Shown piece after piece: positions 10,888 to 20,403 of a stretch of DNA of 64,000 bases. A program made the position numbers and the translations under genes. Every line of letters starts with the position of its first letter. The stretch's first letter is position 1. Source of the DNA: Anisodus tanguticus (taxonomy: Eukaryota > Streptophyta > Magnoliopsida > Solanales > Solanaceae). The stretch is from assembly GCA_034509755.1 (NCBI GenBank), contig CM067549.1:34058001-34122000 (forward strand), written 5' to 3'. The notes under the pieces are model-generated. The model made no database searches, was not told where the DNA came from, and saw only the letters and a list, made by a program, of their open reading frames with translations.

Positions 10888-13800
10888 TAGGGTTGTTCAG
10901 TAGGCCGGGTCGGTCCGATTCCGCCCCGTCCCGTCCCCCACCCCGCCCCGATCCCTCATAAAAAAATTGTCGGTGTCGGGGTTCGAACACGAGACGAGGC
11001 CTGGTCCCGACCCGCCAACCCCCCTCCCCCTTTGCAAAAATAAACGTTGCAACAACGACCAAATTTCAATTTTGGCCGTTGTGCAACGGCTATAACGTGC
11101 CATTTTTGCTCCCCCCCCCCCGGCCCCCGCTCCTTAATATTTATTTTTAACTCCTAAGTTAATATATTTACACTTTAACCCTATTTTTCAACTATAATAC
11201 CTCATTTTCCTCTTCATTTTTTCTCACAGATCTTCCTACCATCTCTCTAATCTCTCAATTTATCTCTCTACAATTCTACATTGCCTGTTAAATATTATAT
11301 TTTTTTGCTCATTTATATCAAAGTTAAAAAATCGGGAGTGAAGTTGGCAACTAGCTTGAGGATCATCCATCGAGCAAAGTTTCAATTTTCAACCTCGATT
11401 AAACGTCGACGTTACGTCGACGTTTGGTACCTTCGTTCCTTCTTTAAATTTTTATTGTTACTTTATTTTAATTATCGCACTTAATTTCATTATCTTTAAT
11501 TATTTGTTTGCATAATTAAAATGAAAGTATTAAGAGGTATGTTTAAGGGTAAGGGTACTTCTTCTAGTATGGGTAACAAGGGCATGGGTACTTCTTCTAG
11601 TAATCATATTCCTAGTCCCGATGATTTCATTGATTTTACTCATAGATGAAGTCATGAAACTGCTTTTTATAATGATATATCATTAGATGATGAGGTAGAT
11701 GAACCAAACTTTAATTTAAACGATAATCTAGATGACATACCCACTAGTACACCTCAACCTCAGGCTCAGATTGAGTCTCAGCCTCAAACTGAAACTGGAA
11801 TGCCTTCTATTCCCCCTAGTATGAGTCGAGGCCCCACACAACGAAAATTAAAATCAGCTGCATGGGATTTTTTTTATAGGGACCAAGAGAATCAACTAGC
11901 TATATGTAAAATTTATTAAAATGTTTATAAATTTAAAACCAGAAAAGGTCAAGGTGGGACGGGAGGTTTATTGAGACATGTACAAGGCGAGCACACAACT
12001 AGGTGGAATCAATATCAGGGTAAAAAAAATGGGTGTGTCAATGCCATTTGAGTCGGGACATGGTTCACATAGTGTCTCCGACCAAGTACAGGGTCAAATT
12101 AACCCGACGACAGGGGAATTTTTTGTCCTAAATATGATAAAAACAAAGATAGGAAAAATATGGCAAAATTAGTTGTGGTGGAGGGTTTGCCTTTTTCATT
12201 TCCTTTCTCTCCTGATTTTATTCATTACATTCGAGAAACATACAATCCTGCTTTTAATGGTTTTCCTAGATCAATTGTTAGAATGGATGTTTTTAAATTT
12301 GCAAGTGAATATCAACAATATTTACGTTATGCATTGTATCATTTTAATGGCAAAGTGGTTATCACTTCTAACATAGGCCTTAGTACTAACGGTAATGGTT
12401 ATTTAACGGTAACATGTCATTGGATAGATCAAATTAGACTATGCAAAAACGTATTTTAGCATATAGATATATTGATGATAGACACACTGGAAGTTTTATT
12501 GCACAAAATATTAATAAAATTTGTGATTATTATGAAATAATTGATAAAATTATGACTATTACATTAGATAATGCTACTTCTAATGATTATGCAATAAGAC
12601 TTTTAAAAGTTCGATTAACTCCATGTTTTCCTAATCATTTTCATAAAAAAATGTGTGTGTCATATTTATAACTTAGTTGTAAAGGATGGCCTAAAACTTT
12701 TTGAAAGCATTGTTGATAAAATACAATTTGCTATAAATTTTATTTTTAAAGGTAATAAAATAAAAAGACGCAAAGAGTATAAAAAACTTGTCATGGTTGT
12801 GGATTACCTTATAGAAAAATTCCATAAGAAGTTTCAACTAGGTGGAATTCTCTGTATGAGCAACTACTTGTTGCTTACGATTATAGACAACCTATAACTT
12901 TATTATTTAACGCCCATAATAAAAATACAAGGGATATGCTTGTAGATAATGATTGGGGGGGGGGGGAATTAGAAAATGGATTTCTAGAGAAAGTTTTTCA
13001 AGATACTAAAAAATATTCCGGTATTTATTGTCCTACTATTTCAAATATGTTATTTTATATACCGCTAATATTTTTGTTACTTAATGAATATATGGAAAAA
13101 CCATCTTACACTCCATCTATTAAAAATGTTTATTTTTTTCTATTCCCACTATTTATATTATTGGTGTTGTATTAAATCTGACTATTAAAGTAGACGGTTG
13201 TAAAACACTTGTAGAAACGATTTATGATTGTATAGAAGTACTTCCCACAGACTCAACTGAAGAACCAACTCACAAACCAACTAAATAAGAAGTTACGTCT
13301 AGCATACACACTGAATACAAACAAGTATTTATGTATTACCAACAACAAAGTGCAAATAATCAACCGGCTTATGTACCATCTTCTACTATTTCGCTGCAAC
13401 CTTATAAAAAACATGTGGTTTCTGCTGCTAGTATTCAAGGCCTTAGAAATAAAATGTTTAGTGGTTCAACTTCTTCACAAGTTAGCGAATTTGATTGTTT
13501 TGCAGGGTATTGTACCGTACGAATTAATTGTCAATGATGAAGGACATGAAGACTTGCTGAAATACTAGAGGCAGAATGAGAAACATTTTCGACACTAGCA
13601 AAGATGGCCCGAGATGTGTTGAACATTCAAGCGTCATCAACAGCGTCTGAAAGCGTTTTTTCTGCTGGAAGATTTCAAAAATAGGTAAGCAAAGACATTC
13701 ATTGGAGGGAGACACATTGGAGATTGCATTTCTATTCAAATATTGGATTTGAGTGGAGCGTATAAGGTGTGCTCAATCGGAGATCAACGAAGAAGAAGAT

Positions 13801-14311
13801 TACAACTACAATGAAATCTTGTTCGAGGGAACATGAAGCGACGTCGAACAATTTGACCAACAAATTCTAATTCCAACCGAAGAACCTCAAGACATTGTGA
13901 GGAAATTAGAAAAAGTATGGTTAACTGTGTAATTTTTTAATTGCAATTTTACTATGTGATTTGAAACTTTTGAACGATACCTCAAGGTTGCAATTTTGAA
14001 ATTGTATTACAAAAAATCATATTTCTATTAAATAATATAAGAGGCACAAAAACAGCTTACACTATCTTGTTCAATTATTGAAGTATTTATATATATTATT
14101 TTTTAAAATTAAGTGGGAAAAAAAACTCAAATCCCGATCTCGACTCGACCCGTCCCCCCAAATCCCGGCCCCTCTTCCGGCGGGATGTGGGACGGGACGG
14201 GACCTCTTCCCGTCTCACCTATCCTCCCGGCCCACCTGGCCCACCGGAGCCTGCGTCCCGACCCTCCCGTCCCACCGGGTCCTAACCCACCCGCCCCGTT
14301 GGACAGCCTTA
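10888..14311 (+). mobile_element. hAT-superfamily DNA transposon (defective) in dioxygenase last exon
   Basis: The ends are imperfect inverted repeats: left TAGGGTTGTTCAGTAGGCCGGG, right (reverse complement) TAAGGCTGTCCAACGGGGCGGG. Both ends continue into G/C-rich subterminal DNA unlike the AT-rich interior. The interior encodes a decayed hAT transposase. An 8-bp duplication is not clean (left AATGGGCG, right GGTGGAAC). The host reading frame nevertheless rejoins across the element (SGEQW / VELLPYFS), which fixes the insertion point within a few bases. Length is 3424 bp. Confidence 0.85.
11521..13740 (+). pseudogene. hAT transposase, heavily degraded
   Basis: The start is tentatively ATG 11521 (MKVLRGMFKGKGTSSSM), followed by a Gln/Pro/Glu-rich stretch and a BED-zinc-finger-like region near 11860-12010 (WDFFYRDQENQLAICKIY, then TGGLLRHVQGEHTTRWN). 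The catalytic core follows: RSIVRMDVFKFASEYQQY, IDDRHTGSFIAQNINKICDYY, MTITLDNATSNDYAIRLLK, ICHIYNLVVKDGLKLFE. The C-terminal dimerisation domain is at about 13560-13680 (MARDVLNIQASSTASESVFS). Several frameshifts and stops, plus a 12-base G run at 12955-12966, break the frame, so no functional transposase can be made. Confidence 0.85.
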
Positions 14312-14589
14312 GGTGGAACTATTGCCATACTTTAGTAGAGACATCAGAGAGCTGCCAAAGTATAGGAGATTCCAATATAAAGACTACTTGGTGCGAGTGA
14401 AAGAAAACCTAAATCCTCCTGCAAGGCACGAAGACAAGACAACATTAATCACCTTTGCCTCAGCCACCTAGCGACAACTAAAATTCTGTAGTTATGTCTG
14501 ATAATTTAGTTGTATATTGGGTTAAATTGCTAGTAGTATATCTACTTTGGTTGTACGAATAATTATATGAAATTAGTGTCCATCTTTAT

Positions 14590-14793
14590 TATTAGCGAAT
14601 ATTCTCCGAATATTCTCAGTATATTTTGTAATTATGATAGATGTATATTTAAGGTAACTTAGGATTGTTATTGTATTAGGAATCAACCTCTTAAGGTAAG
14701 TTAGGATTCGTAGTGTATTATGAATCAACATCTGTACAACTACATATTGTGAATAATGAAAGGAATTCCTAAGGGAAATTATTCTATCTAACA
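14590..14793 (+). repeat. 5' LTR of copia B
   Basis: 204 bp, TATTAGC...ATCTAACA, followed at once by the primer-binding site. It carries an 11-bp duplication near its 5' end that the 3' LTR lacks. Confidence 0.92.
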
Positions 14794-14807
14794 TGGTATC
14801 AAGAGCC
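14794..14807 (+). promoter_or_regulatory. Primer-binding site of copia B
   Basis: TGGTATCAAGAGCC abuts the 5' LTR and matches the initiator Met-tRNA complement, as in copia A. Confidence 0.85.
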
Positions 14808-14893
14808 TAAACCTAAACCTTACTCTTCTCTTTCTTCTTTTCTCGGCCGACAACCACCCTCCATTCCCCTCAGCCGGCTACCCAATTCCCATC

Positions 14894-17800
14894 ATGTCTT
14901 ATCCCACTAATTCCAGTTCATCCATTGGTACACTTGACAACCCCTCCCAACGTTCAGTATCTTCTTTTCATCCGGCATTTGCCGTTAACAACATCAAGAA
15001 TTTTATCCATATAATTCTTGACCAAGAAGAATGTCAGTATTCCATGTGGATGGAACTCTTCTACATTCATACATGTGCATACAATATGCTCGATCATATT
15101 GACGAATCTGTTCCTCGTCCCACCGATGTTACAGACTCAATCTGGCGTCACCTTGACGCCATCGTCAAACAATGGATCTACGGCACCATCTCAAAAGACT
15201 TATTATGCATTATCATGAAAACAGGTGCTACGGCACGTGACCTTTGGGTTCGGCTAGAAGAAATTTTTCAGGACAATAAAAATACTCGGGCCATGTATTT
15301 GGAAGAGCAATTCAACAATACCCATCTCGAGAATTTTAACATGTCTGAATATTGTAAGCAACTGAAATTCATAACCAATCAATTGTCCAACGTCGGGACT
15401 TCTGTTTCAGAAACCAAGATGGTACTTCAACTTGTTGTTGGTTTGCCGAAAGGTGAATATGACACACTCGCAACAATGATTCAACAAGCCGACCCTCTCC
15501 CAAGTTTCAACAAGGCACGTTCACAACTATTGTTGGAAGAAACTCGACGTACTAAACAAGAGGAGCATAATCAAAAGGCGCTAGCCGTTGAAGGAATGAC
15601 ATCACCGGCGACCAACACTACCCCGCCACCACTGCATGACCACCAACAGCAGCAGTCCCACGGCGGAGGTCGTGGCGGCAAAGGCCGCGGCAACAACAAC
15701 AAAGGCAAGGGCCGCGGAAAGGGCCAACGTAACCAGTGGGCTGGACAGCAAACAGGCCCAAACACTGGACAACAGCAATTCTGGCCCAACCAGCAGCAAT
15801 TTTTGGCCCAACCAGCAGAACTGGGCCTCGCCTGCATACCCATACCCGACTGCAGAGGCCCAGTTCCAGCATCCTGCATGGTTGAATGGCCTGCTGGGCC
15901 CTGCTCCAGCCACCAAGCAGGCCCACCTGGTCTCGGTCCAGCAACAGCAGCAGCCCAGCAGCCACTGGCTCCCACCGACATGGGCCAAGCTTACAACACC
16001 GTGAACCTTCAACAGCCCGACGAAAATTGGTACATGAACACCGGAGCCACCTCTCACCTCACCCGATCGTCAGGTAACTTAACTCAACTACTTCGGTTAA
16101 AGTGTCCTCAATTTATTACTGTCGGCAATGGTCATCGCATTCCAATTGAAGGTTACGGTAACACACACACCAAACATCCTCACCCATCTTTCTCCCTAAA
16201 CCACGTCCTATACACCCCTAACATCATTAAAAACTTAATCTCTGTTAGAAAATTCACTCGCAATAATTCTGTGTTTGTCGAATTTGACCCTTTTGGTTTT
16301 TCTGTGAAGGAACTCAATACGGGGAAAATTCTTACTCGCTGCAATAGTGTGGGAGACCTCTACCCCTTTACTCAATCTTTCGCTGTCAGAACGCAAGCAC
16401 CTCTATCTCTTGCGGCTATCTCTCCCTCAACTTGGCACAACAGACCCGGACACCCCGGCGACCCTGTTTTTAATATTCTTAGAACAAATAAGCATATTCA
16501 ATGTAATAATGGAAAAATTGCCCACCACTGTTTTTCTTGCCCGCTTGGCAAACATATTCGTATTCCATTTATGTCATCAAACAGTGTTACTTTTTCTCCA
16601 TTTGATAATGTTCATGCTGATTTGTGGATATCTCTGATTGTTAGCTCTTTGGGTCACAAATTTTATCTAGTATTCTTAGATGATTTTTCACATTTTGTAT
16701 GGATTTACCCACTGAAATTCAAAACTGAAGTTTTTGCCAAATTCCTTGAGTTTCAAAAATTCATTAAAACACAATTTGAAAAATCTATCAAATCATTACA
16801 ATGTGATAATTGACGTGAATTTAATAACTCGACCTTCCACAATTTCTGTTCTAAACAAGGAATGGTTTTCCGTTTTTTCCTGTCCCTATACTTCCTCCCA
16901 AAACGAAAAGGCTGAACGAATTATATGTATCATCAATAACATGGTTCGCACCCTTCTGTTTCATGCCTGTCTACCACCACTTTTTTGGGTCTATGCTGTC
17001 AAAATGGTAGAATCCCTTCTAAATATTTTACCAACTAGCACTCTCCAAAACAAGACCCCTACCGAAATCTTATACCGAAGGCTACTATCATATGATCACC
17101 TACGTATTTTCGGATGCTTATGCTACCCCAATCTGGCCTCCACTGCATCTCACAAACTAGCCCCACGCACCACACCATGTGTATTTGTCGGTTTCTCAAC
17201 CAATCATAGGGGATACTTGTGATATGACATAACCACTCGTAAGATCATCATCTCACATCACGTCACATTCGACAAGGCGAACTATCCAGTTTCAAACCTT
17301 CGAAAATTCCAAACTACGAATTACACATTTCTCGATGAGTCTCATATATCTCCTCTACTCCAGTCGATGTGTCTCCGGCAAAGGACGGTACCGCTGCCAT
17401 CCGTTCCGGCAGTGGACACTGCCCCGTCACCACCACTGCTGCCTTCAGTTCCCTTGCTCTCGGTCTACTGCAACCCCGGCAGTATCTCCTGCACCCCAGC
17501 AGTGTCTCTTGCACCTCCCAGTCCAGACACCACAAGCCCGCAGCCTACCAGTCCCGCAACATTGCTGCCTAGCAGTCCAGAACCGGTAGACCTGCAACCC
17601 CCCGTCCCGACCTCCCACTGCTACCCTCTCATCGCATGGAGACTCGTGCACAACACGGGATCTTCAAACCCAAGGTTCACTTCAATCTCTCCATACAAAC
17701 CCTATCACCCATTCCAAAAAATCCAAAACTAGCAAAACTGGACCCCAATTGGAATGCGGCCATGTGCGAAGAGTTTAACGCTTTAACCAAGCAGAACACT

Positions 17801-19262
17801 TGGGATTTGGTACCTAGACCATATAGTGTGAATGTTATCCGGTGTATGTGGCTATTTCGTCACAAGTTTAGAGATAGTGGTGACTTGGAGAGGTATAAAG
17901 CAAGACTAGTTGCCAATGGCACAAATCAGCAGAAGGGTATTGATTTTGGTGAGACATTCAGTCCGGTTGTTAAACCGGCCACTATTCGGACTGTTCTCAG
18001 TATTGCTATGGGCATGCATTGGCCGATTCATCAGCTTGATGTCAAGAATGTATTTCTTCATGGGGACTTGAAAGAAACTGTGTACATGCATCAGCCTCCT
18101 GGGTTTGTTCCTCCGGCAGTTCCGTAGTTTGTATGTCGTCTCAGGAAGTTATTGTATGGATTGAAACAGGCACCCCGCGCTTGGTATGATCGTTTTGCCA
18201 GGTATCTTCTGCAGATTAGTTTTATATGTAGCAGGTGTGATAACTCTCTCTTCACTTTTCACCGAGGTAGCAGCACGGCTTACTTGCTATTATATGTGGA
18301 TGATATTGTTCTTACTGCCTCCTCTGACGGTTTGAAGAATGAAATCATTTCTCTGCTCAAAACAGAATTTGCTATGACCGACTTGGGCAAGCTCAGCTAT
18401 TTCTTGGGTATATCAGTGACCATATCTGCAACTACTATGTTCTTGTGTCAGCGTAAGTATGCAGAAGAGATAGTGTACAGCGCAAAGATGGCAAATTGTA
18501 AAATTATGCCAACTCCGATTGACTCGAAATCCAAGCTCAGTGCCAATGACGGCGCGCCAGTGTCTGATCCCACTCTATATCGGAGTCTTGCAGGTGCCCT
18601 TCAGTACCTTACCTTCACTAGGCCTGATATTGCATATGTCATTCAGCAGGTGTGTCAGTTTATGCACGACCCTCGAGAGTCTCACTTTGTCGCCCTCAAA
18701 CGTATTATCAGATACGTTAAGGGCACACTGGATTTTGAACTACATCTCTACCCCTCTGCCCCAAACAAGTTACTCTCCTACACGGATGCAGATTGGGCAG
18801 GATGCCCCGATACACGTCGCTCCACCTCATGCTACTGTGTATTTCTTGGGGATAATCTTATTTCATGGTCTGCCAAACGGCAGGCCACGCTATCCCGTTC
18901 GAGTGCTGAAGCCGAGTATCGCGGAGTTGCTAATGTCGTTGCTGAGATCTTTTGGCTCCGAAATCTTCTTTTGGAGCTCCAATGTCCACTGTGCAAGGCG
19001 TCTATAGTCTATTGTGATAACATCTCCGTCATCTATATGTCTCACAATCCGGTCCAACATCAGCGGACCAAGGTATATTGAGATGGATATCCACTTTGTG
19101 CGAGAGAAGGTCGCCCTTGGTCAGGTCAAAATATTACATGTGCCCTCCTCATATCAGTATGCAGATATTTTCACAAAGGAACTACCGAGACAGCTTTTCA
19201 CCGACTTTCGATCCAGCCTTAGCTTTCGGCCTCCTCCCGCTCCGTCTGAGGGGGAGTATTAG
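14894..19262 (+). pseudogene. Copia B gag-pol polyprotein with few lesions
   Basis: A 639-codon open frame (14894-16813) covers gag, protease (WYMNTGATSHLT; the catalytic triad DTG has become NTG), GAG-pre-integrase (WHNRPGHPG) and the start of the integrase core. It stops at a TGA (16811-16813) where CDNG is expected. Downstream pieces are: integrase (SCPYTSSQNEKAE, VFVGFSTNHRGYL, then TGA at 17220); a Ser/Pro-rich linker (17340-17640); RT from 17636 (WDLVPRPYSVNVIRCMW, LDVKNVFLHGDLKETVY, TAG at 18125); and RT/RNase H 18152-19081 (LLYVDDIVL, YTDADWAGCPDTRRS, SSAEAEYR). The end is in another frame (EMDIHFVREKV, ADIFTKELPR). Gag has no CCHC knuckle but a Gly/Lys- then Trp/Pro/Gln-rich tail. 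Part of that tail (15790-15990) reads better in the +1 frame, which suggests two compensating indels. Confidence 0.9.
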
Positions 19263-19451
19263 CCAATATTCTCAGTATATTTTGTAATTATGATAGATGT
19301 ATATTTAAGGTAACTTAGGATTCTTATTGTATTAGGAATCAACCTCTTAAGGTAAGTTAGGATTCGTAGTGTATTATGAATCAACATCTATACAACTATA
19401 TATATTGTGAATAATGAAAGGAATCCCTAAGGGAAATTATTATATCTAACA
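19257..19451 (+). repeat. 3' LTR of copia B
   Basis: 195 bp, nearly identical to the 5' LTR apart from the indels and a handful of substitutions. The element's pol frame ends in PPPAPSEGEY at the LTR border, with the TAG stop using the first LTR bases. Confidence 0.92.
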
Positions 19452-19456
19452 TTTAT

Positions 19457-20331
19457 GTATAAATCTTTGTGACTAGCTAGACGAGTTTCTTCTTCATTTA
19501 TCCTTGCAAAACATCCATTTAGACCATGTTTCATATTTTTCTCGTTCAAACTCTCAGACAACAAGTGGTGAGATACAAAGGTGTGTTATATTCCTAGCTT
19601 CTGCTCAAATCTGGCAAAATGCAATCTGTAATGACATGCTGAGATTCCTATTACTCGGTAACTTATAACCTTTTCATCTATCAATTACCACACAAAAAGC
19701 GGCCTCCCAAAAAGCAATATCATGTTCATCAGTTCCAAGTCTCGAGTAGGAAATAAGCAGTATGAGTTTTCACCCTATAAATCATATAAATCATATATGT
19801 AAATTATGTAATGAAGGAAAAAATCATGTACTGATGAATTCTCCTTTTCCTAATTTAGGCTCTCATCCCATTTGGTATATAATAGATTTCATAACCAAAA
19901 CTCCAGTAACCGGCTCAACCTCAGGTCCTGTTTCCTCCAAGGTTATTCTTGATTAACCAGAATTAGCTGGTGCATGCCCATAGAAGAAAAAAGTAGTCAC
20001 CACTATCAGTAATCCCGTTCTTTTGCAATATTCCGAGCCTCTTCTTCGTCTATTTTCTTTTTGGGGGAGGGAGATAGAAGAGTTTATGGGGGGGGGGGGG
20101 GGGGGGGGGGCAAGGAAAATTTGAAGCCAAGCCTAAATGGAAAAAAAAGGTTCAGGGAACCTCTGGAATTAGATATTTGCTTATAACCGTAGAAGAAAAA
20201 AAGTATAGTCACCACTGTAATTTTGATCTTTTGCTACATTCAGAGCCTCTTTACAGACACCAAACCCTGATGATTAAACCATTGAAGACGAGATCCTAAG
20301 ATAAGAGAGGTGTTTAACGGTTTATCTGCTT
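19457..20331. other. 3' flank of the NRP1-like gene
   Basis: No independent gene seen. On the minus strand this lies downstream of the NRP1 stop codon and probably contains its 3' UTR. It holds a 23-base G run (20088-20110; C run on the gene strand) and two diverged copies of a roughly 65-bp sequence (19981-20045 and 20187-20253, sharing TAGAAGAAAAAA, GTCACCACT and GAGCCTCTT). No convincing poly(A) signal can be picked out. Confidence 0.45.
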
Positions 20332-20403
20332 TCATTCTTCATCACCATCTTCGTCCTCCTCGTCTTGTTCCTCATCGTCTTCAGAGCCTTCACTGTCCTT
20401 ACC
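20332..20403 (-). CDS. NRP1: NRP1 exon 10 (acidic C-terminal tail)
   Basis: A 72-bp exon follows AATGCAG and encodes GKDSEGSEDD... to a run of Glu/Asp ending DGDEE and TGA. Phase 0 fits exon 9 (ends GAG|GTAAAT). Acidic tails of this kind end NAP1/SET proteins and bind histones. The exon lies about 11 kb from exon 9, so gene callers may miss it or truncate the protein at exon 9. Confidence 0.9.
   Translation of the reverse strand, partial: GKDSEGSEDDEEQDEEDEDGDEE

Larger units (their letters stand above)
9245..14471 (+). pseudogene. 2-oxoglutarate/Fe(II)-dependent dioxygenase pseudogene, split by two insertions
   Basis: MPSTVSIPTIDLSTFF opens a DIOX_N domain that continues, after a frameshift near 9330, with RQACSHCGLFQVIINHGI and YEDKLKFHTDQ. 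Another frameshift lies near 9550, before YRPIMEELFTKF. A solo LTR (9809-10467) interrupts the exon right after YNDDR. Coding resumes with YFPATESEDNRATSHQDP, holding the first Fe ligands (HxD), and ends at 10672. A GT-AG intron spans 10673-10778. The last exon has FVSPFHQVVRPKGKKRY (distal His and 2OG-binding Arg), a T-run frameshift, then SGEQW, where a hAT element (10888-14311) is inserted. The tail VELLPYFSRDIRELPKYRRF follows, with stop TAG at 14469-14471. Without insertions the coding length is about 1.03 kb (about 344 codons), normal for this family. The serine of the RxS motif reads V. The exact substrate subfamily cannot be told. Confidence 0.88.
14590..19451 (+). mobile_element. Full-length Ty1/copia retrotransposon B (lightly damaged)
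   Basis: Two short LTRs (14590-14793, 204 bp; 19257-19451, 195 bp) are flanked by the 5-bp duplication TTTAT (14585-14589 and 19452-19456). A Met-tRNA primer-binding site TGGTATCAAGAGCC starts at 14794. A purine tract GAGGGGGAG ends at 19256. The LTRs begin TATTAGC rather than TGTTAGC and end CTAACA. They differ by about five substitutions, a 2-bp indel, and an 11-bp tandem duplication (GAATATTCTCC) present only in the 5' copy. Coding sequence needs only a few changes to be open, so this is a younger insertion than A. Gag and pol are of the same family as copia A. Confidence 0.95.

Noticed and set aside
15571..16057. Three overlapping minus-strand ORFs (115-151 codons) opposite copia B gag
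   Set aside because: They mirror the GC-rich Gly/Gln repeat region of gag; low-complexity shadows.
17335..17732. Plus-strand Ser/Pro/His-rich ORFs between integrase and RT of copia B
   Set aside because: This is the variable linker of the polyprotein, not a separate gene.
19762..19956. 64-codon plus-strand ORF downstream of copia B
   Set aside because: No recognised motif and located in the probable 3' flank of the minus-strand NRP1 gene.
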